DNA of 64,000 bases from positions 14,429,092 through 14,493,091 of the forward strand of contig CP141143.1 in NCBI GenBank assembly GCA_035235625.1, written 5' to 3'. The DNA comes from Saururus chinensis. Lineage: Eukaryota; Streptophyta; Magnoliopsida; Piperales; Saururaceae. Below, in pieces: positions 10,805-21,941 of this stretch (positions are counted from its first letter, which is position 1; each line of letters begins with the position of its first letter). Made by a program: the position numbers and the translations under genes. Under the pieces are notes generated by a model. That model did no database searches. It worked only from the letters and a program-made list of their open reading frames with translations, and was not told the DNA's origin.

Positions 10805-13800
10805 TGCTTATTCTACCAAAATAAATCACAACACAAAAAATTAAGTGATAATTAAATTAAATATCAATATAAATATAAATAAAATCACAAAATAATAAAA
10901 ACTAATAATTTGACAAGTAATGAAAAGAACAACTTCAATAGTATAAGCACTTAACACAATCTAGCTCGTAGTTAGTTGTGAGAAGGTAAGCTATTAATGC
11001 TTACAAATTGAGAATTAGGTAAATGGTCAATTTTCTTCGAAGAAAAAAGATCTTATTTTTCTCTTTTTTTTGGGTACAAAAACACCTACACCTCCCTTCA
11101 ATCTTGTAAATAAACTTTTTATCTTGGTCTACAATATGCACTACATCACTGATAATGAAAAGCATGAACCAAAACAAATTTATTTTTTGCAGCAATAGAA
11201 AAATTATATAGTAAGTCAACACCTCTATAATTATATAGTAAATTATAGAGAAGATTATCCATACTAAGGGAGAAATTTCTATCAGCCTCTTCACAAACCG
11301 AAGTGCAATGCTTTTAAATGGCAAAAGAATCAACACCTGCATAGTGTTATACATAAGCACACAAAATCATTATGAGGCAAATCACTAGGGGAAGCATCAA
11401 CACCCAAACCCTCTAGCAATGTAACTACAATATGCTAGCAAGCATGAAAGGCAATCAATTAATAATTTCCATAAATAGACTTACTTCTATCAAATAAGCC
11501 AACCATTCAAGATCAGAGAAATCGCAAAACGAGAATTTAAAAAGTCTTATGTGATGCTTATGCACACACAAGCGCACATCAGCCTAAACTCGGATGAGTC
11601 CGGCCTCATAGTAATATGCGCAATTGCCTATTTGTTAAGAGTCCAATTAGTATAAGCACAGACTCACTTATATCAACATGAGCCTAAATCACTTATACAT
11701 TATATATAAAGGATTTGAGATCATAAGTCAGCCTGACACAATTATAACATGGCCAGGGTTAAGAAGCTGTTAGAACAAAACTGAGTAGAAAACATTGCCC
11801 AAGCATTATCACCAATGACCACCGCTTACTTCTGAGTACAAGAATCACATCATTAAGATATGGATGCAGCTATCCAAATGCCAAGTTGCTGAAAACAAGA
11901 AACACAAAGAAGGATATTGTTGCAGTTATCCAATTGATTATGAGAAATAACTGCATCAGTCTCCATGAAAGTTGACAAGTTGTATCAGGAGATAACATCT
12001 CCAGGTATATAATTCTCATAAGTAATAGGGAATATCATTTTAATAGAACTGAGAGAAACTTCTAATAGTTTATGATCATGAACAACCTATTCTTTCTAAA
12101 ATAAGAACATGACAAACAAGAAACCATGTCTATGGATTCACATTGAAAGCATTATGTTCACTGGACATGAACAGGTGGGAAAAGGTAACTTTGTTCTCAT
12201 GTATGTTGAACAAACCCTTTGGAAGCTTCTCAGTGCATCAACAATCATGGGAGTTTGGGGTGAAATTAAAAATATCAGCAAACTGTCAACATTATTAATA
12301 AAGCAGCATAAAATTCTAAGCTCAGCCATGCATGACTAAGGACTTACATAAATCGAAAAGAGATAAGTCAAAATTCTTGGCTCTGCCCTGTTTTTGACTA
12401 CTCCTAAATTGAAATTAAAATACTTTCCATACAGCTTGATGTTTCGAGCCTTCTAATTTGTCCCCACATCAATTGGACAGTCTACTAATACAATTCAATA
12501 AGACTAATTTAATGCACCTAATGCAACACCATGAATAGAAGATTCTAATATCTATGTCATTTGGAAGCTGATGTGGAAACTATGGAAGCAAAGAAGGAAA
12601 AAACAGTTCAAAAATAACAAAATTAGAAAAAGTGGGGTATTAGTAATTCTACACAACTATAAATAGGCTTTAAAGGGCATCTCAAATGAGTCACAGGATA
12701 GCTAATTAGATTTCCTAGCATTAGTTTGGAGTCATTAAGTCCACTATAGGGTCTCATTCAAGTTTTAGTTTTTGTTTTAATTTAACCAGGCATGTGGAAA
12801 GTGCAGCAATCTCCTAATATGGCAACAATCAGCTAAGTTAGAGAAAAGAATTCCTGTTATGATTCAAACTTAATTTTCTATAGCTTGATTCAAACTTAAC
12901 TTTTGTTAACTTCATTTTTCTAAACTTAGTTTCCTCGACTTTTCTTAACAAAACTTTCAGGATATTGGTGAGACCACTGCGAGATCTCCATCACTAATCC
13001 TCTAATTTGTATCACCCTTTGGACTTGTCGCTTCTCCATCTACAATCAATTATTTGTCTGTTCTGCTTATACATACAATTCACACGGAGAAAAGAATAAA
13101 ATTTTGGGAACATAAGAGGTTATTTGGCTAAATCAAGTTATTATCAGTACTACTCCCTTTAAAAAGGTCCAAGCAAATTCAACACTTCAAGTAATAATCA
13201 AATTCTATTTTTTAGCACGTCTCACATTTCATTATACACAAGGAAATTTTTTTTAACCCATTATTTTTTAAAAACACATTGCATCATGTTATGCATGTAT
13301 ATTATGTATCGACCAACTCTAGAAAAGTTGACTTTTTTGGGAAAATGACAATTTCGATATAGAAAATAAAAGTGGAGAATTACATGAAATTTTGAGTCAT
13401 AGCCTAAAAGAAATAAAAGAAAAATAAACAAAGAAAAAGGATAATCATGTGATGGCATGTTGGATCATTTTTATAATCCAACTTCAATGGATAGAGGATG
13501 AATTATCGTTTCTCAGCATTAAATGTTTTTCTCTCATATGAAGACTATCAAATATGAATTTGACAGTTTATCACTATGTCAGTGTTTGTACGTATAGCCA
13601 TTAGATACTCAAAATAGTGAATTACATAGATAATTGAGGATGGGTGTTAACACATAGATTTGAGACCTCAGAGAATCTTTCTTTATGTTTACATAGTTCA
13701 GAAAAAATGAAATTTCAATAATAACATAGGTCATACTATGCTGTCAACATGACCTACTTTGCCTAGCTAAAGACCATAACAACAAAGATGTTAGCTTCTT

Positions 13801-13833
13801 ATATCCGTCACCAGCTTCTCATTGTAGAAATTT
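10805..13833. other. Harbinger interior without recognisable gene
   Basis: About 3 kb of AT-rich DNA between ORF1 and the exon-like piece near 14 kb. Short open frames here look random. It may be intron or untranslated DNA of a captured gene, or later insertions. Confidence 0.4.
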
Positions 13834-13896
13834 CTATTTACTTCCATAACATGTAGTAGACAACAATGAGCATCTGAAATTTTCTTGAAAAAACAT

Positions 13897-14069
13897 ACCT
13901 ACACCACAAGCCAGGAACTGACCACCAGAAATCCAATCTGGGAAAGAGTGGGTTGCAATTTTTGAATCTAAATCAATGATGCCATCTTCTTTAAGACTTT
14001 CTATAAGTCCACCCTTCTCATTGTTGAATACCACACAATCCCCATACTCAACATATGGAATTTTATCTG
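13897..14069 (-). pseudogene. Exon-like fragment of an unidentified gene inside the Harbinger element
   Basis: On the minus strand an acceptor-like TTTTTCAG precedes an open segment reading DKIPYVEYGDCVVFNNEKG, then GLIESLKEDGIIDLDSKIA, then THSFPDWISGGQFLACGV, ending at a donor-like GTATG. The composition is unlike the surrounding AT-rich DNA and reads as ordinary soluble protein, not as a Harbinger product. I do not recognise the family. A GC-rich candidate first exon lies upstream at 14,330-14,640. It may be a host gene fragment carried by the transposon. Confidence 0.4.
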
Positions 14070-14270
14070 AAAAAGGTAAGGAACCTTTAGTGAACCATAG
14101 AACTAACAGAAGCAGAACTTCATGGTTAATAACACTAAAATACAGTAGACATCACACAGAGCTCGTTTTGGCGTAATAAGCAATACTAATAAGGCAACAG
14201 CTAAATAAAATCCAACAGTTCTAAGCAAAACCAAATGGGCCCTCAGCAATAACAGTCCCAACTCCGGCTC

Positions 14271-14640
14271 CTAGCCTACGTCGGAGTCGAAGACAAAAAA
14301 TGGGGCAACCCATTGAAATCGTGAGAATAGAAGGAAACGATAACAGACCTCTGAAGTATCTGAGGCAGTGGCCGCGAGATTGATGAATGGCTTGAGAAGA
14401 CGGCCGGAAACGGGCAAAAAGATGAGGAGAATGGTTCGTTCCGACAGAAGTGCGGGTGCAGGGGGCTTGAAGCGTAAAGATGACTGGAGCCGGGACTGAG
14501 CTCCTAGCCTACGTCGGAGTCGAAGAAGATCAGGATGGAGCCCTGAGGACCTAAGGCGGCTGAAACCGAGAAGCAAGAGAGAACGAGAAGTGAAACGGAG
14601 AAGAAACCCGATGCTCGAAAAAATGGTTTCCAGAGGGTTG
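14271..14640 (-). other. GC-rich segment near the right transposon end; possible captured first exon, with a 24-bp direct repeat
   Basis: This GC-rich island has a long minus-strand open frame (to 14,735) with leucine- and serine-rich composition and a donor-like GAG/GTCTG near 14,350. The 24 bases beginning TCCTAGCCTACGTCGGAG occur at about 14,271 and again at about 14,503, so ~230 bp lie between identical copies. The frame does not join cleanly to the exon at 14,069 in phase 0, so a coding role is uncertain. Confidence 0.35.
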
Positions 14641-14804
14641 GGGGGTCGGGAAATAAATCCCATATTTTCACCCACTTTTCTCGGGGTCGGAAAAATAAAA
14701 TTTTCCGTTTTAAAATTTTCTAAAACCCCTAACAAGGTACAAAGTTATTTTCTAGGAAAACTTATTTTCCAACTTATTTTTCCACAACCCCTAACAGGCC
14801 CTAA

Positions 14805-15761
14805 GCTTTTCTTTTTGGTTTTCCCAATATATTTAGTTTTTTCTTTATATTGAGATTGAAAGAAAGTGAAATTTTGTTGTACACTATAGAATTGTCAAGA
14901 GTGTTGTCTTGAAAATAGAGAGGGAACCCCATAGTAATTCACATGGTGTTTTGGTGACCCTAGGAAGATGCAAATAAATTTAGTAGGCATGTGTATAATT
15001 TTAACTATTGAATTCACGGTTTTAACAAACATAATTTATTGACAAATTTCTCATTAATCTAATTTATAAAACTTGTATTAGTCAAACATAAAATGCTTCA
15101 TCAATGTATTTGAAATTTTGATTTACTAGATTTACTACAAGGACTAATCTGTATCTAAACAGCCCCTAAGTGTTTTATGTGAACCTGGCGCTGGTGCTCT
15201 GCGCCATGTCCTAAAAAGTTACATTAATAAATCTATTTTTTTAAGTCAACTAGAGCCCCTGCATCAATGTAACTTTGAGGCGGTTAGGTCTCTAACGAAC
15301 CAAGCCAAATAAAGAATTGGAAGAATTGTAATTAAAATAGAAATCATGTGATTGTAATGACAAGACTTAAGAGTCTCGACAAAATGATTCATGCGGTAAT
15401 GTAGGGAGGATGGGCATTCCCAATTTGCTTTGGTTATTTTGTTGAGTTTCACAATTGCAATTATACCATAAGATAAAATCATGGAGGCTTTCTTGCAGTA
15501 AGAATATTACGAATAGTTTGTCATTCCAAGAATTGACTACTAAATCATACTAAGAAAAACATATCCTAATTCCTACTTCAACCTCAAAAATTTCTTTGTC
15601 AATAAATATTACAATGTCATCCTAGTTTAATTTTAATGATCTCTATACTACGAAATTGTAAAAAAAAAAAACTCTATTTCTCTCTTCTTGGTCTGAATCT
15701 AGTTATACTGTCGTTTCCTATTGAGGAATTCTTCCATTCAAATGTGGTAAAATGAAAATCC
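14805..15761. other. Intergenic; no feature seen
   Basis: AT-rich DNA between the Harbinger right end and the CASPL1 3' end. It probably includes the CASPL1 3' untranslated region; no poly(A) signal could be chosen with confidence. Confidence 0.4.
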
Positions 15762-16624
15762 TTAACTAGGAGAAACTGATGAGGATCTCGCATTGGCGGC
15801 TGAATAAATAGTGATGAAGAAGAACATCACCAAAGCAAGGTAAGAGAACCCAATGGAAAACGTGGCTTGATGACAAAACCTTACAAAAGGATTGCAAATG
15901 GCAGCCCAACCCGTGTGTACGTTCCCATATTTGCCCACGAAACCGATTGCTGTCGCCGCTGAGGTTGCCGCTATGCTTAGTCCCATTATTATCTGCAAAT
16001 AACAAAACATATACAATTTCATATTAGTAGTCAAATATATTGGTCTCTACGACAATTATACTTATTGATAGTCACACACTATATAGAAAACATAATTTTA
16101 TTCATGTATGCATCTTATCTAGCAAGACATCAAAATATAGAGCAAAAGAGAATAGTTCTAAGGACATGCACTATATGGCTTATAAGTAAGGGAAAGAACA
16201 TGCATGCAAGGCCATGAATGAAGAAGATACGTTACTTACCATATCAAGCAAAAACATCAAGAATCTTTGTCGTTTCGAAGTGAGAACAAAAACCAACAGT
16301 AAAGAAATTAGAGAATAGGCAGCGGTAATAGAATTTGCAATCACCAAAAACCTGCGCACAAGCACACAGAAATTTGTTAAGCATCGAACGAGTTGACATT
16401 CCTAACAGTTTTTGTCTGGCTACCTACTTGAAAGCACTGGTATATGAATATTTCGCATCGAGTTGGAGCCCAAAAAGTACAAGCGTTTGCTTGTTTTTTG
16501 CCATGATAAACGTGGAAGCAATAGCAGATCCAAAAGCGACTAGCCGGAAGATGAACTGTAGTAAGAAGAATCCCCTGGCGCTGTGAGACGGGCTCTCATC
16601 CAACCTCGACTGCTCGATCGCCAT
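15762..16624 (-). CDS. CASP-like protein family 1 (CASPL1) membrane protein
   Basis: Three exons: 16,428-16,624, 16,240-16,351 and 15,762-15,992, joined at GTAGGT/GCGCAG and GTAAGT/TTGCAG, give 179 residues. Four hydrophobic helices are visible (about residues 19-41, 67-89, 96-122 and 146-170), the layout of the CASP/MARVEL family, with the subfamily-1 signatures LLDMIIMGLS and GKYGNVHTGWAAICN followed by FCHQ with paired cysteines. CASP-like proteins are plasma membrane scaffolds; Casparian strip members organise local wall modification, but most CASPLs, probably this one too, have no assigned role. The start MAIEQSRL was chosen because the TATA boxes lie ~110-145 bases upstream. An open frame continues upstream of the ATG but is promoter DNA. 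A broken copy of exon 3 lies at 4,530-4,712. Confidence 0.9.
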
Positions 16625-16644
16625 TAATACGCAATAGCAAGAGG

Positions 16645-16703
16645 AAAGAGGACGAAATCGCAATACCAAGAGCCGAGAGGACGAAATCGCAATAGTAAGA
16701 GCG
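16645..16703 (-). repeat. Two tandem ~30-bp repeats in the CASPL1 leader
   Basis: AGAGGACGAAATCGCAATA followed by a variable dinucleotide and AAGAGC occurs at about 16,646 and again at about 16,676, directly upstream of the CASPL1 start codon and downstream of its TATA boxes. Confidence 0.75.
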
Positions 16704-16730
16704 GAGCGGAGAGGAAGTACAGTAAGTATA

Positions 16731-16794
16731 CTCCTTATATAACTCATGTCGAGAGAGTCCGTCTCCTTATATAACTCATGTCGACAGAGTCCGT
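16731..16794 (-). promoter_or_regulatory. Duplicated CASPL1 core promoter: 32-bp tandem repeat with a TATATAA in each copy
   Basis: Copies at 16,731-16,762 and 16,763-16,794 both read CTCCTTATATAACTCATGTC on the plus strand and differ by one base in their remainder. On the minus strand each carries a TATATAA box, placed ~115 and ~147 bases before the CASPL1 start codon. This could give two start sites 32 bases apart. Confidence 0.65.
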
Positions 16795-17249
16795 GAGCAC
16801 CACGTTGGAGACACGTACGAATACGGTGGAGAAGGGAGGAGGAATCCACAGTCCGTGAGGGAAGAGGCTGTGAGGACAGAGGACTCCGTTTCCAATCAGA
16901 TGTGAGTTTGTTCTCTTTCTTGAGCTTTGTGACTCTCGACATTGAATCGGCAGGAAATTTGAATTTCGAGTTGTTGGTATGAACTATCGTCTCTCCTACA
17001 CATGTTGGCCGTCTTAGAGTTATCAGAAGCAAACTTAATGCTCATTCCCAAGTATTGCGATGATGTGGGAGAGAGTAAGGTACCTGCAGGCTGCCTCTGT
17101 TTGTCCAAGATTTATTTCGCTAAGCGGCAGACTATTGCTTGTATAAAACTAAATCTGTCAAAATTTTATTAGTCATGTCTTAATTTGTTATTAGATAAAG
17201 TTGATATTTGATCTATTGTTTTTTCTTTATTAAAAAAAACAATTTATGG
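16795..17249. other. CASPL1 upstream region; no further gene
   Basis: Moderately GC-rich to ~17,110, with no supported coding region, then AT-rich. Confidence 0.4.
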
Positions 17250-18887
17250 ATAGTCACTGACCATGTATTAGCATATGACCAGTCTGCAAGAAAAGTGCTA
17301 TATATAAATTTACTTCTTAAGCATCAGGCTAAGATTACTGCGTTTGTTGTGTATTGGTTCCACCGGATTTAAGGTATTGATCCAAGGTCATCTTCCTACG
17401 GATATGGTTTTGGGAACCTCTCAGTTCAATTATTTGCAACCCATAATGTAGGATGAAACTACTGAAGGACTCGCAGGAGGGAATGTTGCAGGCCAGTTAC
17501 TTTGATATGTCCTACCTTTATTAGAATTAGATTGTATTAGATTTGAGATTTCAGCTTTCTTAGATTAGGTTTCCTTTCTTAGATTAAGTAGGATTTAATA
17601 TTTTAATTTTATCACAATTCATGATCGACTATTTTCCTTATGCTAATAGGATTAATTTCTAATTGCCCTATAAATTGTAGTTCACAACCATCTGCTAAAA
17701 AATTATTAAAAATTTAGCAATTCATATAGTTAATTAGTTTGCCCTTTCTCTCCTTCTTCTCTTCCTTTTTTCCTTAAATTTTCCTGTGTAGATTATAGTC
17801 TACATCGTACTTCCTTACTACAAATGATTAAAGGATTACTTAATTCTGCCAAATAAAAAAGAGAGAAAAGAAAATTGGACAATGATGACTTGATCATTTT
17901 AACCTCTGTCTTCCTCGATCTTGTCTCTGTTCTTTGACACTGCTCTTTCATGCTAGATTTATTAACTTTCATATGTATAAAGCTTATGACTAAGTCTGAG
18001 CACTAGTGTTTAAGATGTGAGAATGTAGAGGAGATGTGAACACCATGTAGTGTATCAGTGTTTTCTTTTACTTTGCGTGCTATAACTTTGTAAAACAAAA
18101 TGGATCTTGTAAAGAACAAACTATCATACTATCATATTGTTGGCCTATTTAGCATGACATTGTCTTCTTTTACTCAATATCAGCAGGTTGTATATTTTTA
18201 AATTTGTTTGTATATGATTTTACATTGTGTATCAATTAATAGCCATCAGAAATATAGTTTTTGTAGAATTGCCTCTGATGTTTATATGTTTATTTTGTAG
18301 CAGTACGTGACACAAAATCTACCTTTGCTGCCAGACCAAGGACAATTAAAGAGAGATACAGACCAGTTCCATTATGTGTTCCCATTTTGCTTCCTGTCCC
18401 ACATGCATTGGCAAACAACTTTTTTGTCCTTTTCGATCTTATTTGTAAACAGTTTTTCATAATTTGTGCCTTTAACATTCCTTTCCCTAATTGCTAGTGG
18501 TCTACATCTCCTTATAAAGCCGTTAAACATAGTTGCCTCTTACTGTGAGGAATTAACATATGAGAAAAGATAAATGCTCTCATTTTTGTGAATAAGTTAC
18601 AATTAACCAAAAAAAGCATCATGGGCATTCCAGGTTTGCATGTTGATCTCTGCTTGTGCTAATTGTTAAACCGGCTGCTCTACGAATAATACTAAAAGTT
18701 GACTCCTTAATTTATCTTATGATGAAGACACCTGTGAGAGAAATCTAAAAGTTGGTATACTTTTGCAAAATTTCCAAAATAATACTAATATTAATAATAC
18801 TGTTAGAAGAGTATTTGTTCGTAAGGCAGACCATTCAGAAATAAGATTATATAAAGATGACCAAACTACCCTCTATAAATAGAAATA
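17250..18887. repeat. Tandem duplication, copy 1 (unknown unit, ~1.6 kb)
   Basis: Three blocks (about 17,290-17,490, 17,810-18,660 and 18,690-18,887) recur in the same order at 18,990-20,880. They share many long identical runs, such as GCATTGGTTCC-type words and the AAGCTTATGACTAA region. Copy 1 differs by the LTR-like insertion at 17,508-17,804. One block (18,300-18,420) corresponds to the exon-like piece of copy 2 but its open frame is shifted. No working gene. Confidence 0.75.
17508..17804. mobile_element. Small LTR-like insertion (TG...CA, 297 bp) in copy 1 only
   Basis: Copy 2 of the tandem duplication lacks this block, so it is an insertion (or a copy-2 loss). It starts TGTCCTACC and ends GTCTACA, like a short solo LTR or TRIM. 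The flanking pentamers TGATA and TCGTA agree only at three positions, so the target duplication is weak. Confidence 0.4.
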
Positions 18888-18986
18888 CTCCCTCTATCTC
18901 ACATTAATAGCTCCATTTGGTTATTCAGAATGAACTAATTTGTTCATTTTGAAAACCAAATGGAACTTAATGCGGGATAGAGGGAG
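18888..18986. mobile_element. Stowaway-type (Tc1/mariner) MITE, 99 bp
   Basis: The ends CTCCCTCTATCTCACATTAA and its inverse GGGATAGAGGGAG form a nearly full-length palindrome (CCATTTGGTT...AACCAAATGG) between TA dinucleotides at 18,886-18,887 and 18,987-18,988. Confidence 0.85.
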
Positions 18987-19723
18987 TATAATATATAGAA
19001 TTACTTCTTAAAGCATCAGGATACTTAGATTATTGCGTCTGTTGTGTATTGGTTCCACTGGATTTAAGGTATCGATCCAAGTTTGCAGCTCCTTTATGAT
19101 CTACCTACGGATATGGCTTTGGGAACCTCTCAATCCAATTCTTTGCAACCCGTAGTGTAGGATGAAACTACCGAAGGACTTGCAAGAGGCAGTGTTGAAG
19201 GCAATTTCATTGCAGATACTTTGCCTTTTACTTCCTAGCTACAATTGATTAAAGGATTACGTAATTCTGCCAAATAAAAAAGAGAGAAGAAAATTGGACA
19301 ATGATGACTTGATCATTTTAACCTCTGTCTTCCTCGATCTTGTCTTTGTTCTTTTACACTGCTCTTTCAAGCTAGATTTATTAACTTTCATATGTATAAA
19401 GCTTATGACTAATGTTGAGCCCTAGTGTTTAAGATGTGAGAATGTAGAGGAGATGTGAATATCATGCAGCGTATCAGCATTTTCTTTTACTTTGTGTGCT
19501 ACATCGCCACAACTTTTTAATACAAAATGGATCTTTTTAAAGAACAAACTATCACACTATCAGATTGTTGGCCTATTTAGCATAACATTGTCTTCTTTTG
19601 CTCAATATCAGCAGGTTGTATATTTTTAAATTTGTTTGTATATGATCTTACATTGTGTGTCAATTAATAGCCATAAAAAATGTAGTTTTTGTAGAATTGC
19701 CTCTGATGTTTATTATGTAGCAG

Positions 19724-19828
19724 TGACACAAAATCTACCTTTTGCTCCCAGACCAAGGACAATTGAAGAGAGATACAGACCAGTTCCATTATGTGTTCCC
19801 ATTTTGCTTCCTGTCCCACATGCATTGG
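19724..19828 (+). pseudogene. Exon-like fragment of an unidentified gene in copy 2
   Basis: After an acceptor-like TATGTAGCAG an open stretch reads TQNLPFAPRPRTIEERYRP, then VPLCVPILLPVPHAL, and ends at a donor-like GTAAAC. The matching piece of copy 1 (18,303-18,412) has a frame change in LPL/LPDQ. A second possible exon begins after CCAG at ~19,982. The family is not recognised and no full gene can be built, so this is probably a gene remnant duplicated with the unit. Confidence 0.35.
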
Positions 19829-20394
19829 TAAACAACGTTTTTGTCCTTTTTTTTCTATATGTAAACAGTTTTTTGTAATTTGTGCCTTTTACATTCCTTT
19901 TCCTAATTGCTAGTGGTCTATAACTCCTTATAAAGCTGATAGGCATAGTTGCCTCTTACTGTGAGCATCATGGGAATTCCAGGTTTGCATGTTGATGACC
20001 TTAGTCACTGCTTGTGCTGTTTGTTAAACCGGCTGCTCTACGAATGATCTTGCAATTGGGTGTGAAGCCTTCTTGGTTCAGTATATTCACAGATAAGCAG
20101 ACTCCATCTGCTGGAGATCTTCCCAATTATATGATCGAATCAACACTCCCCTCTCTTAGTGATTCTTCGCAATTATATGATCGAATCTGCTGGAAAGGAA
20201 ATGGAGAAGTAAATGAGGACACAATCTGAATTCAATCAGATGCGCAGTAGGCTTTGGTCACACATAGACTACTACACCTTTTCTTTCATATGTTTTGTTA
20301 TTATTTTATTTTTCATATCCTTTTTAGTGTAATAAAAAAAATTAAAGTATTTTTTAGATAAAATACAATTTTAGCCTCTAAATTATATTTTAAA

Positions 20395-20570
20395 CATTTA
20401 ATAACAAAAAAATAAAAAACCTTCGATAAAGTCAATCTGGCTTGACTCACCTCGAATTTGACTTGATGTTAAGCTTGAGCCATCATGGTTTGGCTTGTAG
20501 CACAAGCTCGAGTCAAGTAGTGCAGAAGCCCGACTCAGCTTAGCCACTATTCAACTTTTTATGTATGATT
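20395..20570. mobile_element. hAT-like MITE scrap (CTTGAGCC / GACTTGA words)
   Basis: Clusters of CTTGACTC, GCTTGAGCC and CAAGCTCGAGTCAAG resemble the subterminal sequence of the MITE at 3,614-4,212. Ends were not found. Confidence 0.35.
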
Positions 20571-20780
20571 TATTACATATTTTTTATTTTCTTGACTCCC
20601 TAATTTATCTTATGATGAAAACACCTGTGAGAGAAATCTAAAAGTTGGTATACTTTGCAAAAAGTCCAAAATAATACTAATAGTGATAATACTCTCAGAA
20701 GAGTATTTGTTCCGAGGGCAGACCAATCAAAAATAAGTTTATATTTTAGATGACCAAACTACCCTCTATAAATAGAAATA

Positions 20781-20861
20781 TTCCCTCTATCTCACAGTAA
20801 TAGCTCCATTTCAGTTCATTCTGAATAACCAAATGGAGTTATTAATGTGGGACAGAGAGAG
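20781..20861. mobile_element. Stowaway-type MITE, 81 bp, duplicated with its flank
   Basis: The element begins TTCCCTCTATCTCACA and ends TGGGACAGAGAGAG. Its left flank (ACCCTCTATAAATAGAAATA) is the same as that of the MITE at 18,888, so the insertion is older than the tandem duplication. It has lost part of its centre. Confidence 0.75.
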
Positions 20862-20880
20862 TATAATACTAAAGACTTAG

Positions 20881-21941
20881 CATATGAACAATTACTTCTC
20901 TATCTAATACTACTGCTACTAATTCAAATAATAGTAATGAATATTATATAGTAATAATAACAATAATGATAATAATAATTACTATTATTATTATTTGCCA
21001 CATTGGCGAATTTCAGATTGCTTTGACACTGGTTATATTCTTTTATTCTTTACTCATTTTGAGAAATTTGTGTACAGAATATTGACAGAGTGAGCTGCCG
21101 CTCAAACAACTAGAATATACGTTTGTTTTTACTCAACTCAATCAACATGTATGAGGAGCCATTATCACTGGACCGGCCTAGAATTTGTTAGCCCTTATTG
21201 TTATGAATCATGGTGGTTTCACTGTGTTTTAGTAGCTTCTTTTGCTGTGCTGGTATGTGCTAAAGTTGTATGTATAAGTGTAACAAATTGCTATTCTATG
21301 AGATGTGTAAATGACATGGAGATATCTTCGGAGAAGAAGTTGGTAATTCTATCCGTTTTTATGTTTTATTTTGATTACGTATTTGATTTCAAGCTTAAGT
21401 ACAACTTATTTGAAATGTGGACACTTCGCAAGGGCCAAAAAGTTAAAAGTCTTTCTTTATGGATATGGTCTTTTCGCTCTTCTCTAGTTTCTCACGTTTT
21501 ACTTGTTATTTTGGAACATATAGAAACCCTGCTTTGGTATGCCTGCCATGTCTATTAAAAAACCACATACACGAAGAGCTAAGCTAAACGGTTACAAACT
21601 GGGGTTACCCAATTTGCTCATACTACCACCCGAACGTACAAAATATGCAAAATTTTCTCCAGTACTGATCGAATCAAAAGAATCTTCCAAATTGAATAAT
21701 GGTTATCACTTTGTGCGTAACAAGTTTATAATATGGTTTAATTAGCAATTGCAGGGACAAAACTTATACCCATTACAAGTTTCTACTTATTAGACAAAGA
21801 GATTAATGACAAAAAGGGAATAAGAAATGCATGATGCAAAGAAGAATGATGATGACTTAATTCTTTTCTGTATATATGAAAAGGCAGCTCTCAGCAATCA
21901 GCGAGGATGATGACTGAAATCTCTCTGGTGACTGACTGGTT
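20881..21941. other. Intergenic, 3' of FAD5; no gene recognised
   Basis: Contains an ATA/ATT-rich run near 20,920-21,000 and two moderately long plus-strand open frames (21,151-21,558, 21,539-21,745) with no recognisable family or splice context. Confidence 0.4.

Larger units (their letters stand above)
5963..14801 (-). mobile_element. PIF/Harbinger DNA transposon, 8.8 kb, with TAA target duplication
   Basis: The left end reads GGGCCTGTTAGGGGTT and the right end AACCCCTAACAGGCCC, exact inverse repeats of 16 bases, with looser similarity continuing another ~40 bases inward (both have GGAAAA/TTTTCC blocks). A TAA follows or precedes each end (5,960-5,962 and 14,802-14,804), the 3-bp target of this superfamily. 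Inside, on the minus strand, are both family genes: a Myb/SANT-like ORF1 and a DDE nuclease, each disabled. The element is larger than usual because of a nested foldback (6,436-8,020) and about 3.8 kb of extra sequence between ORF1 and the right end. It is a dead but once autonomous element. Confidence 0.8.
18990..20880. repeat. Tandem duplication, copy 2
   Basis: Repeats the order of blocks of copy 1: 18,990-19,220, 19,220-20,050 and 20,590-20,880, the last again ending in a Stowaway MITE. Between the second and third blocks lies ~540 bp absent from copy 1, including a hAT-like scrap. A short direct repeat AATTATATGATCGAATC occurs at ~20,125 and ~20,171. Confidence 0.75.

Noticed and set aside
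16424-17032. 202-residue minus-strand frame extending CASPL1 upstream
   Set aside because: The extension crosses the duplicated TATA boxes and leader repeats and has no resemblance to the family; the true start is at 16,624.
21539-21745. Plus-strand 68-residue frame beginning MPAMSIKKPHTRR
   Set aside because: No family, no splice context, sits in FAD5 downstream DNA.
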